Assembly (NCBI GenBank): GCA_017470535.1
Contig: JAFUYP010000001.1
Span: 1-55,987 of the forward strand
DNA: 55,987 nucleotides
Source: Ruminococcus sp.
GTDB taxonomy: Bacteria > Bacillota > Clostridia > Oscillospirales > Ruminococcaceae
Direction of reading: 5' to 3'
Of this stretch, positions 33,769-42,495 are shown piece by piece (position 1 is the stretch's first letter; each line of letters opens with the position of its first letter). Position numbers and translations under genes: made by a program. Below the pieces are notes generated by a model. That model searched no databases. It had not been told where the DNA came from and saw only the letters and a list, made by a program, of their open reading frames with translations.

Positions 33769-35670
33769 ATGAAGAATAAGAGCAATGACCCTATGGAGGG
33801 CAGCTTCGACCCGTCAAAGCAGTTAGCTGAGCTTGACAGGATATTCGCTGAGAGCCTTGAAAAGATAGACAAGGAAGGCAGCAAGGACAGCGCATGGGAG
33901 GAAGTGAGCGAAAAGAACGCAAAGGAAACTTCTTCGCCTGATATAGAGGAGCAGTTTATAACGCTTGACGAGAACAAAAAGGATAGAAAGCACAAGGCGA
34001 AGAACAAGGATAATATCCCCTCAAGGCAGGAGGTGGTCATACACATACCCACCTCGGAGGAGGAGGAAGAAGCTCAGCAGGACGAGGAATACCTGTCAAA
34101 GGAAGAGCGTGACAGGATGTTTGAGGAGCTTTATCACATCGAGCCGCCTAAAAAGAGAGAGCCTAATGTGTTCAAGACAGAATTCCGCTTTCTCAATGCG
34201 GCAGGGTGCCTTCTTTGCATATTCGGGATATTTGCATATCTTCTGTTCGCAGACAGAGAGAGCGGCTTTATAAACAGCGAGAACAGGCTTCTGGCGACTA
34301 TGCCGACGCTTTCAGCTAAGAGCTATAAGGACGGCAGCTTTGCAAAGGGCGTTACCGATTACTTTACCGATACTATCCCCGGGCGTGAGACGCTCAAACG
34401 TTACAGCGCTAAGATAAATGACCTCTATGGTCTTAAAGACGACACAAAGATCTCGGGCAACGTCAAGACTGTAAAGAAGGAAGTGCTTGAAGAGCCGGAG
34501 GTTAAGGTGACGACCGTTACTGCGAATGTCAACATCGCAAAGGAAAAGGACACTGAAAAGACCTCTGACGATGAGTCTGAGACACAAACACAGCAGGCAG
34601 CAGATACTGATACCGACAGCTCAGAGCCTGATGAAACGCAGGAAACTACCACCACGACAGAAAAGCCCAAGGAAACTACAAGTAAGGAAAAGGAAACGAC
34701 CAAAAAGATAGCTGAGCCGATAGATGACGGCGAGGTATACGGAAGTGTCATAGTTTCCGGCTCGGGCAAGGATGTAAGGGCGGTAAGTGCTTACTACGGT
34801 CAGTTTGAGATGGCTGAGAAGTATGCCTCCACTATAAACAAGTACAAGGAAGAGCTGGGCGACAAGGTAAATGTCTATAATATGACTATACCTATATCGT
34901 CGGCATACTATATACCGCCGAACTTTGAGGATTCGGTATCCAGTCAGAAGGACAATATAGCAGTTATCGAGAGAAACCTAAAGGACATAATCTCGGTAAA
35001 TGTATATGACGAGCTTGAAAGCCATACAGATGAATATATCTATTCAAGGACTGACCACCACTGGCAGCCGCTTGGCGCTTACTACGCAGGCAAGGTATTT
35101 GCAGAGGCAGCAGGCGTTGATTATCCGGCACTTGATGAATACGGCAAGTATGTCAAGGAAGATTTCTGCGGTACTATGTATATGTACTCGGATTACAACG
35201 AGGATCTGAAAAACAACCCCGATACCTTCACCTACTACAAGCCAAAGAACGACTACACGACTTATTACTACAACACCGACTTTACAAACAAGCAGCAGAG
35301 CGAGCTGTTCTTTGACTTTGCCGAGGGCGTCAACACCTACTCGGTATTCTTGGGTACTGATGACACTCTTGCGGAGATAGATACTGATGTTGATAACGGC
35401 AGAACGCTCGTTATCATCAAGGACAGCTTCGGTAATGCGCTCGCACCGTTTATGGTAAACAGCTTTGAGAAGATATATGTAGTTGATTTCAGATATTTTC
35501 AGACCAATGCGATAGAGTTTATAGACGAGGTAGGCTGTACTGATCTCCTGTTTGCTATCTCAGCAAGCTCCTGTGCTACCGACACACATATAGACACTAT
35601 CAATAACGACCGTGTCCAGTACAGGACGGAAAAGGCTGATACTAAAAAGTCAGACAAGAAAAAAGACTGA
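33769..35670 (+). CDS. DHHW-motif (AlgJ/DltD-like) membrane protein
   Basis: A 633-residue protein with a long, charged cytoplasmic N-terminus (1-140), one transmembrane helix (about 143-163), a Thr/Glu/Asp-rich low-complexity insert (about 265-320), and an extracellular SGNH-hydrolase-like domain. The family signature D-H-H-W is at 429-432. A later I-K-D-S-F-G-N-A (about 555) probably holds the active-site Ser. DHHW proteins accompany MBOAT acyltransferases and are thought to complete transfer to the polymer. ATG at 33769 lies 13 bases after the MBOAT stop. The long acidic cytoplasmic part is unusual for the family and might bind the acyl carrier protein or FkbH enzyme. Confidence 0.87.
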   Translation: MKNKSNDPMEGSFDPSKQLAELDRIFAESLEKIDKEGSKDSAWEEVSEKNAKETSSPDIEEQFITLDENKKDRKHKAKNKDNIPSRQEVVIHIPTSEEEEEAQQDEEYLSKEERDRMFEELYHIEPPKKREPNVFKTEFRFLNAAGCLLCIFGIFAYLLFADRESGFINSENRLLATMPTLSAKSYKDGSFAKGVTDYFTDTIPGRETLKRYSAKINDLYGLKDDTKISGNVKTVKKEVLEEPEVKVTTVTANVNIAKEKDTEKTSDDESETQTQQAADTDTDSSEPDETQETTTTTEKPKETTSKEKETTKKIAEPIDDGEVYGSVIVSGSGKDVRAVSAYYGQFEMAEKYASTINKYKEELGDKVNVYNMTIPISSAYYIPPNFEDSVSSQKDNIAVIERNLKDIISVNVYDELESHTDEYIYSRTDHHWQPLGAYYAGKVFAEAAGVDYPALDEYGKYVKEDFCGTMYMYSDYNEDLKNNPDTFTYYKPKNDYTTYYYNTDFTNKQQSELFFDFAEGVNTYSVFLGTDDTLAEIDTDVDNGRTLVIIKDSFGNALAPFMVNSFEKIYVVDFRYFQTNAIEFIDEVGCTDLLFAISASSCATDTHIDTINNDRVQYRTEKADTKKSDKKKD

Positions 35671-35682
35671 CAAGGAGAAAAT

Positions 35683-37458
35683 ATGAAAGAGCTTGAATAC
35701 CCCTTTGACAGTTCGTACATACTGAAAAAGAGAAAGAAACTGAAACGGGAGCTGCTTGAAAACGGGCAGACAAGGATAAAAAAGAAGATCGCTGTTTTGG
35801 GCGGTGCGACTGTTGATGATATTGTATCCTGCTTAGAGCTGTTTTTGCTTGATAACGGGATAGAGCCTGTGTTTTACAAAAGCGAGTACAATATGTACTG
35901 GGAGGACGCAGTTTTCGGCGGCGAGATAGATGAATTCGAGCCTGATGTAGTGTATATACACACATCGATCAGAAACCTGCGTGTCACACCTGCTGTCACC
36001 GACAGCGGGGAGCAGGTGGAGTCAAAGCTCAGGGCTGAGTATGAACGCTTTGAGCAGATGTGGCAAAAGCTGTATGAGCGCTTTAGCTGCGTGATAATAC
36101 AGGACAACTTCGCTATGCCGTATTACAGGCTGCTCGGCAACAGTGATGTGTATGATATTCACGGGCTGACAGGGTTCGTGGGCAGGTTCAATGAAAAGAT
36201 ATACTCATACGCACGGGGCAGGAACGACTTCTTTGTGCTGGATATAAACTATCTGAGCGCCTGTGTCGGGCTTGACAGGTGGTATGATCTTACCTACTGG
36301 TATCTTTACAAGTACGCACAGAGCTTGCAGGCGATACCTGCGCTTGCATTTGAGATAAGCAAGATAATAAAGGCGGTATTCGGCAAAAACAAAAAGTGCA
36401 TAGCGCTCGACCTTGACAACACCCTCTGGGGCGGCATCGTCGGCGATGACGGCGTTGAGGGGATAAAGATAGGGCATGAGGACGCACAGTCCGAAAGCTA
36501 CTATGAATTCCAGAGCTATATCAAGGCTCACAAGGACATAGGCGTTATACTGAGCGTATGCTCAAAGAACGAGCATGAGAATGCCATAGCAGGACTTGAA
36601 CACCCCGAGGGCGTGTTAAGACCCGATGATTTTATAGTGATAAAGGCAAACTGGGAGCCAAAGAGCGAGAACATCAAGGCATCTGCGGCGCAGATAGGCA
36701 TACTTACCGATTCGTTCGTGTTTGTTGACGACAACCCGGCGGAAAGGGAGATAGTTTCAAAGCAGACGGGCGCTGTCGCTCCCGACATAGGAGAAGCGGC
36801 AGACTATATAAGAGTGCTTGACAGATCGGGCTTCTTTGAGGTGACAAGGCTCTCAAAGGACGATCTGAAAAGAAACGAGATGTACAAGGCAAACGCTAAG
36901 AGAAACGAGCTGCAAAGCACCTTCGCAGACTACGGCGAGTACCTTGATTCGCTTGAAATGACGGCGGTGATAAGACCGTTTGAGAAGGTATTCTTTGAGC
37001 GCATATCACAGCTGACGAACAAGTCTAACCAGTTCAATCTCACGACTCTCAGATGCTCGGTATCCGACATAGCGTCGTTTGCACAGGACGAAAATTATGT
37101 AACGCTCTACGGCAGCCTTAAAGACAAATTCGGCGACAACGGTGTCGTGAGCATAGTCGCCGGCAGGAAAAAGGGCGACGAGCTTGACATTACGCTGTGG
37201 CTGATGAGCTGCCGGGTATTAAAGCGTGACATGGAGCTTGCGATGCTCGACAGCCTTGTGAGTGCGGCAAAGAAAAAGGGTATAAAGACGCTCAGGGGGC
37301 TTTACATACCGACTGCCAAGAACAAAATGGTAAAGGACTTCTACGACGGGGTGCTGGGCTTTGAAAAGACAAGGCAGGACGATGACGGTCAGGCAGAATA
37401 TACGCTTGACATAGAGGAGTACGAAAACAAAAACATACATATAGATGTGAAGGAGTGA
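35683..37458 (+). CDS. FkbH-like HAD-IIIC enzyme (glyceryl-ACP synthase type)
   Basis: A 591-residue protein with an N-terminal SGNH-like or linker region (1-235), a HAD phosphatase domain with D-L-D-N-T-L-W (Asp243 and Asp245) and V-D-D-N-P-A-E-R (about 347), and a C-terminal GNAT-like domain (about 430-580). In polyketide pathways FkbH enzymes take 1,3-bisphosphoglycerate, remove the phosphate and load the glyceryl group onto an acyl carrier protein. The next gene encodes such a carrier, which supports the same reaction here. AAGGAG precedes the ATG. No polyketide synthase is present; the neighbours instead point to surface-polymer modification. Confidence 0.9.
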   Translation: MKELEYPFDSSYILKKRKKLKRELLENGQTRIKKKIAVLGGATVDDIVSCLELFLLDNGIEPVFYKSEYNMYWEDAVFGGEIDEFEPDVVYIHTSIRNLRVTPAVTDSGEQVESKLRAEYERFEQMWQKLYERFSCVIIQDNFAMPYYRLLGNSDVYDIHGLTGFVGRFNEKIYSYARGRNDFFVLDINYLSACVGLDRWYDLTYWYLYKYAQSLQAIPALAFEISKIIKAVFGKNKKCIALDLDNTLWGGIVGDDGVEGIKIGHEDAQSESYYEFQSYIKAHKDIGVILSVCSKNEHENAIAGLEHPEGVLRPDDFIVIKANWEPKSENIKASAAQIGILTDSFVFVDDNPAEREIVSKQTGAVAPDIGEAADYIRVLDRSGFFEVTRLSKDDLKRNEMYKANAKRNELQSTFADYGEYLDSLEMTAVIRPFEKVFFERISQLTNKSNQFNLTTLRCSVSDIASFAQDENYVTLYGSLKDKFGDNGVVSIVAGRKKGDELDITLWLMSCRVLKRDMELAMLDSLVSAAKKKGIKTLRGLYIPTAKNKMVKDFYDGVLGFEKTRQDDDGQAEYTLDIEEYENKNIHIDVKE

Positions 37459-37463
37459 CTATT

Positions 37464-37706
37464 ATGACAGAAAAGGAGCTTTACAAAAGGCTTAACGAGG
37501 TGTTCCGTGATGTATTTGATGATGACGGCATAACAGTCGATGAGTACACCACAGCAGATGACATCGACGACTGGGATTCGATAGAGCATATCACCCTTAT
37601 AGGTGCGGTGGAGGACGAGTTTTCCATGCGCTTTAAAATGGGTGAGGTATCCGGCATGAAGAATGTCGGCGAAATGGCTAAGATCATCATGTCAAGAGGA
37701 AAGTGA
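37464..37706 (+). CDS. acyl carrier protein
   Basis: An 80-residue acidic acyl carrier protein with the phosphopantetheine Ser39 in D-D-W-D-S-I-E-H-I. The variant W-D-S-I, not the fatty-acid type D-S-L-D, is typical of dedicated carriers in FkbH or Dlt-like pathways. The ATG at 37464 is favoured because AAGGAG at 37450 is about 8 bases upstream; the gene nearly touches the FkbH-like gene. A terminator follows, closing the operon. It probably carries a glyceryl or related acyl group for the MBOAT protein. Confidence 0.92.
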   Translation: MTEKELYKRLNEVFRDVFDDDGITVDEYTTADDIDDWDSIEHITLIGAVEDEFSMRFKMGEVSGMKNVGEMAKIIMSRGK

Positions 37707-37724
37707 GCAAAACAAAGCATATAG

Positions 37725-37753
37725 GCGCCTGCGATCAAGAGCAGGCGCTTTTT
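37725..37753 (+). terminator. terminator of the MBOAT operon
   Basis: GCGCCTGC and GCAGGCGC pair around an 8-base loop, followed by TTTTT. Confidence 0.9.
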
Positions 37754-37770
37754 GGCAGGATAAGAATGTG

Positions 37771-37799
37771 TTGACTTTTTAATGGACATAATGTATAAT
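37771..37799 (+). promoter_or_regulatory. promoter of the GH5 cellulase gene
   Basis: TTGACT (37771-37776), 17-base spacer, TATAAT (37794-37799). Confidence 0.8.
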
Positions 37800-37840
37800 A
37801 AAAATATGATGAACGTGATATTTGTAAGGAGGATAAAACT

Positions 37841-39253
37841 ATGAGATCTCGTTTTGCAGGAAAGCTGATAGGCGCATTGACAAGTGCTGCCGTTCTTGCC
37901 GGAGCAGTCGGCGCTGTGCCTGTTTCGGCGCAGGAGGGGCTTGATGAGGACACGCTTGAATTTGTAGACGCTATGGGCGCCGGGTGGAATCTGGGCAACA
38001 CTCTTGATGCACACGGCAACTGGGCATCAGGTGTGGATACCGAGACCTGCTGGGGCGTACCTAAGACCACAAAGGCTATGATAGAAGCAGTACACGATGC
38101 AGGCTTTGAAACGATAAGGATACCTGTTTCATGGGCGCAGCACGTTGACAGCAGCTACAAGATAGACCAGGCTTTCATGGCGAGGGTGAAGGAGGTAGTT
38201 GACTACGCATATGATGAGGGTATGTACGTCATACTCAATGTCCACCACGATGAATCGACCGACTATGAGAGCATAAACGGTATGGGCTATTACCCCGACT
38301 CGGAGCACAGGGAAAAGTCGCTTACATACCTGACTAACGTATGGCAGCAGATAAGCGAGACCTTTAAGGACTATGACGAGAGCCTTATATTTGAAACGCT
38401 CAACGAGCCGAGGCTGTGCGGTACACAGTATGAATGGTCAAGCCCGAGGTGGGTAAGCGATCAACCATTGATAGAATCGTGCGAGATCATCAATACCTTC
38501 AATCAGGAGATAGTGAATGTCATAAGAAAGTCGGGCGGCGAGAACGCAACAAGGCGCATAATGTGCCCCGGGTATGCAGCATCAGCTGACAGTGCGATAG
38601 CAGATGTATACAAGCTGCCGACTGACCCCATAAGCACAAATCAGCACAAGATAATGGTATCGACACACGCATATACGCCGTATGATCTTTGTCTGGCATC
38701 AGATAAAGATAAAATGAAATATCAACTTGACGATAACGGCAGGAGCCAGATAGACGGTGTGTTCTCGGAGCTGTATAACAAGTTTATAAAAAACGGTACG
38801 GCAGTCATTATGGGCGAGTGCGGTGTTACCTTCAAAAACAATCAGTCGGAGTGCGATGCGTGGGCGAGCTACTACTACACGCAGGCGGAGAAATATGACA
38901 TCCCTGCGGTGCTGTGGGATAACAATGTACGCTCAAACCCTGACGGACCCGGAGAGTGCCATCAGCATTTTGACAGGTCGTCACTTACATGGGCTGACCC
39001 GACGTTTATAAAGGCTATAATGGACACGGTCGTTCAGGACACAGAGCCTGACAAGGAGGGTCTGCCGGGCGATGCTGACGAAAACGGCGATGTAAACATC
39101 AATGATGTACTTATCATCCAGCAGTTCATAGCAGAGTGGAAGGTCACGGTAAACGAAGAGAACTGTGATGTAAACAACGACGGCAAGATAAACATAAACG
39201 ATGTCCTTCTCATACAGCAGTATATAGCAGAGTGGGACGTAGAGCTGATATAG
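37841..39253 (+). CDS. cellulosomal GH5 endoglucanase with type I dockerin
   Basis: A 470-residue secreted glycoside hydrolase. It has a signal peptide (1-30, ending V-S-A), then a GH5 catalytic barrel (35-395) with the acid/base Glu189 in T-L-N-E-P and the nucleophile Glu326 in M-G-E-C-G. The start G-W-N-L-G-N-T-L-D and V-H-H-D-E are also typical. A short linker leads to a C-terminal type I dockerin (about 408-470) with two Ca-binding repeats of the form D-x-N-x-D-x-x-I-N-D-V-L. The dockerin implies attachment to a cohesin scaffoldin, not present here. Likely substrates are cellulose, beta-glucan or xyloglucan. AAGGAGG precedes the ATG. Confidence 0.95.
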   Translation: MRSRFAGKLIGALTSAAVLAGAVGAVPVSAQEGLDEDTLEFVDAMGAGWNLGNTLDAHGNWASGVDTETCWGVPKTTKAMIEAVHDAGFETIRIPVSWAQHVDSSYKIDQAFMARVKEVVDYAYDEGMYVILNVHHDESTDYESINGMGYYPDSEHREKSLTYLTNVWQQISETFKDYDESLIFETLNEPRLCGTQYEWSSPRWVSDQPLIESCEIINTFNQEIVNVIRKSGGENATRRIMCPGYAASADSAIADVYKLPTDPISTNQHKIMVSTHAYTPYDLCLASDKDKMKYQLDDNGRSQIDGVFSELYNKFIKNGTAVIMGECGVTFKNNQSECDAWASYYYTQAEKYDIPAVLWDNNVRSNPDGPGECHQHFDRSSLTWADPTFIKAIMDTVVQDTEPDKEGLPGDADENGDVNINDVLIIQQFIAEWKVTVNEENCDVNNDGKININDVLLIQQYIAEWDVELI

Positions 39254-39283
39254 ACAAGGGCAGTACACATAAGGAGATATACC

Positions 39284-40351
39284 ATGACAGCCAAAAAAAG
39301 AATACTCATAGCTGCCATGGCGTGTGTTATGCTCACCTCTTGCAGGGTCAACAGCGGCAGCTCGTCTGAAAGCTCATCTGACAGTGAGGCTGTACCGGCT
39401 ATGGTCTCGTCGGTCGTAAAAGCCGATGCTGTGCCGGCGGTGCGCACTGATGATGATATAAAAAAGCCTGCAAATGTAAGCGGCAGCGTTTCTGACAATA
39501 GCTTTGTGATAAGCTGGGACGAGTGCGGGGACGCTGACGGGGTGGAGATAAGAATGTACATCTCCGGCAGCGAGGAGGTACATATTTTCAGCAACATCAA
39601 GGGCGGCAGCTTTTCGATACCCGACCAGCAGGACGGCACTAAGGCGGAGTTTGAGGTGTATGCGTTCAGGTTTGACGGCGATGAAAAAATATACTCACAG
39701 TCGTCTGAGAAGATAGAGCTTGAAATGCCTGTCTATGGCAGCAGGATAGATATAAAAAGTGTCTGCCAGTACGCAGAGCCGGCACTCCCGACCGGGTGCG
39801 AGTGTACGGCACTTACGACGGTACTGAAATTCTACGGCTTTGGAGTCACCAAAAACGAGATCGCCGCAAAATATTTAAAGACGCAGAAATTCAAAAAGAA
39901 AAAGGGCGTTTTGTACGGCGCAGACCCCGAGAAAGCCTTTGTCGGCAAGCCGGAGGACAAGCACTCTTATGGCTGTTACAGCAAGCCGATAGCAGACGCT
40001 GCGAACAAGTATCTGAAAGAGCAAAAAAGCACTCTGCGTGCCTATGCTAAGGACGGGCAGGAGCTTGAATACTGGTTTGACAAGATAGACGAGGGCAAGC
40101 CTGTTATCATCTGGGCGACTGATGATATGAAAAAGTCAAAGCCTACCGACGAGTGGCTGACTAAGGACGGCAAAACTATAACCTGGCTCAAAAACGAGCA
40201 TTGCTATGTGCTTGCAGGGTACGACACCAAAAAGAAGATAGTCTTCTGCTGCGACCCGATAGACCGCACCACGCAGATAAAGGAATATGACATATCCCTC
40301 TTTGCAAAGCGCTACAAGGAGCAGGGAATGCACGCAGTATTGATAGAATAG
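39284..40351 (+). CDS. lipoprotein with C39-like cysteine peptidase domain
   Basis: A 355-residue lipoprotein: signal peptide with lipobox L-T-S-C (Cys20), a Ser-rich tether, a fibronectin III-like domain (about 62-150), and a C-terminal Peptidase_C39_2-like domain (165-355). The candidate catalytic Cys is in P-T-G-C-E-C-T-A-L, the His in N-E-H-C-Y-V-L, and an Asp in C-D-P-I; a Gln precedes the Cys in V-C-Q-Y. Members of this family are papain-like proteins with mostly unknown substrates, often near surface enzymes. It lies 30 bases after the cellulase gene with AAGGAG before the ATG, so the two may be cotranscribed. Confidence 0.82.
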   Translation: MTAKKRILIAAMACVMLTSCRVNSGSSSESSSDSEAVPAMVSSVVKADAVPAVRTDDDIKKPANVSGSVSDNSFVISWDECGDADGVEIRMYISGSEEVHIFSNIKGGSFSIPDQQDGTKAEFEVYAFRFDGDEKIYSQSSEKIELEMPVYGSRIDIKSVCQYAEPALPTGCECTALTTVLKFYGFGVTKNEIAAKYLKTQKFKKKKGVLYGADPEKAFVGKPEDKHSYGCYSKPIADAANKYLKEQKSTLRAYAKDGQELEYWFDKIDEGKPVIIWATDDMKKSKPTDEWLTKDGKTITWLKNEHCYVLAGYDTKKKIVFCCDPIDRTTQIKEYDISLFAKRYKEQGMHAVLIE

Positions 40352-40372
40352 CCGTACACTGATAATAGTTGA

Positions 40373-40555
40373 CAGGTGACAGAACCTGTCCACATAGGGA
40401 TTCACGCACGTCTTTTCGTCAAATTTTGCCGGTGACTGCGTTAAAAATCCTTGAAGGGCGACAGCCCGTCGGCGGATTTTTGCCTTGTCACCGACAAAAT
40501 TATGCCTGAAAATCCGTACATTCACCCTATGTTGACAGGTTCTAAGTTATCACCT
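40373..40555. repeat. 183-base imperfect palindrome
   Basis: The ends CAGGTGA and TCACCTG, then AGAACCTGTC and GACAGGTTCT, then AATTTTG/CAAAATT, CGGTGAC/GTCACCG and AAAAATCC/GGATTTTT pair in order, around an inner GGGC-GACA-GCCC hairpin. It contains no gene. It may be a miniature transposable element or a dispersed palindromic repeat. Confidence 0.7.
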
Positions 40556-40575
40556 GCGGTGATGATATAAAAAAT

Positions 40576-40617
40576 AAGGTCTTGCGGTGTTGCAAGACCT
40601 TTGTTGTTTTTTTTTCT
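40576..40617. terminator. bidirectional terminator
   Basis: AAGGTCTTGC and GCAAGACCTT pair perfectly, with T runs on both strands. It serves the converging lipoprotein and L,D-transpeptidase genes. Confidence 0.88.
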
Positions 40618-42333
40618 TTAATCCCAGAATGCTACTACCGGGGTGTTGAGGGGGACGTTTTCGTATACATATTTTGCAGCGTCAAGGGATACGTTTACGC
40701 AGCCGTGCGAACCGTTTGTCTGGTAGAGCGTACCGCCGAAGTACGGCTGCCATGTAGCGTCATGTATACCGATACCGGAGGTCGAGATATTGTTCCAGTA
40801 AGCGACCTTTGTATCCCACGAAGAGCCGTCAGCGTTTGAGTCTTTAAGTCTGAAATCAGCAGCCTTGAACCACAGCTTGTACACGCCCTCGGGAGTGTTT
40901 CTCGTTTCAGTCGGCATACCTGTTACAACGTCTGTTTCCCAGACCATCTTGCCCTTCTTATAGAAGTACATATGCTGTGCCGACAGGTCAAGCTCCAGGT
41001 AAGTGTCGCCAATATCGTCGTCCTTTGTCCAGCAGTCCTTGTTGCCCTCGTATGTGATAGCGCCGTCGGGAGTGGTGTAGAACAGCGGATCGACCGTTGT
41101 GCTTTCGCCTTCCTCTATAAGCTCTGTCACAAGGTCAGCCATGCCGTCATCATCGAGCCACCAGCCGTAAAGGTTAGCGCCGTCGTGCGGTTCAACGTTT
41201 ACCGTGCCGTGAGCTGTGGACTTGAACTTTCTTGTAGTTGCGAATGTATTATACTTATCAGCAAGCTCTGCGACATACTTGACTACCTCGTCATGATCGA
41301 CGCTGTAGCTGCCGTCTTCTTCGATCTCGAGCCAGTCTATAAAGCGTGAGCCCTTGAGCGTTGCCTTTTCGTAAACGAAATCAAACTGTATCTTTGTATC
41401 GACTATGCTGTTCAATGAATCGCACTTATCCTGAAGATCCTTAGCCAGCACCTGCGGCTGCTCGTAAACGTCAAGGTCTGCGATGCTTATATCGTAGTTG
41501 CCCTTTGCGACCTCGGAGGCGATAAAATCATACACCTCGCCGAGCTTGTCCTTGTCGATAGTGTTGCCGACTACTTCCTTGACTATCTCAAAGCCGTCGT
41601 CTGTGCGGTCGATATATGCGTCCTTTGACTCTATCTTGTTTGTAGCGTCGATAACGTCGTTTTTGATTATAGCATTGAGCTTTTTGTCATTGAACTGCGA
41701 ATCCGGGTCAAACTCAAAGCTCGAAGGCTTTAAGAATGAGCGGAACCACATATTGTGATTCTGCGAATCATAAGCGCTGTCAACGGCAGAGCTTAAATTG
41801 CTTGAAAAATCAAGGTCTTTAAGATCAATGTCAACGACTGTGCCGTCACGCTTGGTGATCGAGATCTTCTGCTCGAAGGTTATCTCCTGACTGAGCTTAT
41901 TCAGTGCGTCCTCCTTTGAAAGACCGCTGACATCTACCTTGTTGATAGATGTGTTTGCAAGGAACACCCCGTCATACGACTTCTTGCCGTATGCGTATGC
42001 ACCTATAACACCGCCGATTATCGCAACAGCCATAACGCCGCATACTATGTCAACAGCATGAGACTTCTTTTTCTTTTTCCTGCTGCCCTGACGGCTCGCC
42101 GTGGCGGGTCTTGATGTCTTCTTTCTGGGTGCGGACACCTCATCATCCCTTTCATCATCATAGTCGTCATCATCTGACGGCTCAAATCCCTGCTTTGGAG
42201 TCAGCGAGGAGAACGAAATATCATCATCGTCGTTAAAATTATCCTGCATTGTCTTAGCTATCTGTTTTGCAAGCTGCTCCTGCTTTGTGCCCTCTGCCGT
42301 GCCGGGCTTTATTTCCTTTTCATTCTCAGCCAT
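40618..42333 (-). CDS. L,D-transpeptidase (YkuD family) with peptidoglycan-binding region
   Basis: A 571-residue cell-wall enzyme that makes 3-3 crosslinks or attaches proteins to peptidoglycan. The order is an acidic then Lys-rich cytoplasmic part (1-92), one transmembrane helix (about 95-115), a large extracellular region with a PG_binding_4-like domain (about 130-430), and the C-terminal YkuD domain with the catalytic S-H-G-C-V-N (His543, Cys545). The conserved I-G-I-H-D also precedes it. It uses the stem-peptide L-centre, so it is insensitive to most penicillins by family knowledge. It has its own promoter and a shared terminator. The long charged cytoplasmic tail is unusual. Confidence 0.92.
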   Translation of the reverse strand: MAENEKEIKPGTAEGTKQEQLAKQIAKTMQDNFNDDDDISFSSLTPKQGFEPSDDDDYDDERDDEVSAPRKKTSRPATASRQGSRKKKKKSHAVDIVCGVMAVAIIGGVIGAYAYGKKSYDGVFLANTSINKVDVSGLSKEDALNKLSQEITFEQKISITKRDGTVVDIDLKDLDFSSNLSSAVDSAYDSQNHNMWFRSFLKPSSFEFDPDSQFNDKKLNAIIKNDVIDATNKIESKDAYIDRTDDGFEIVKEVVGNTIDKDKLGEVYDFIASEVAKGNYDISIADLDVYEQPQVLAKDLQDKCDSLNSIVDTKIQFDFVYEKATLKGSRFIDWLEIEEDGSYSVDHDEVVKYVAELADKYNTFATTRKFKSTAHGTVNVEPHDGANLYGWWLDDDGMADLVTELIEEGESTTVDPLFYTTPDGAITYEGNKDCWTKDDDIGDTYLELDLSAQHMYFYKKGKMVWETDVVTGMPTETRNTPEGVYKLWFKAADFRLKDSNADGSSWDTKVAYWNNISTSGIGIHDATWQPYFGGTLYQTNGSHGCVNVSLDAAKYVYENVPLNTPVVAFWD

Positions 42334-42407
42334 ATTGTCCCCGATAAGACAGGTGCCTCCCTTCGGCTTTATCGTACATTTTTCTACACTTATACTTAGT
42401 ACATTTA

Positions 42408-42436
42408 ATTATAGCACAAACCTATTTAAAAAGCAA
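42408..42436 (-). promoter_or_regulatory. promoter of the L,D-transpeptidase gene
   Basis: On the minus strand TTGCTT (42431-42436), 17-base spacer, TATAAT (42408-42413). Confidence 0.7.
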
Positions 42437-42495
42437 TGAAAAAATTATACAATTATAGTGTGCTTTAAAATCCATAACTTGTAAATATTCACTTA

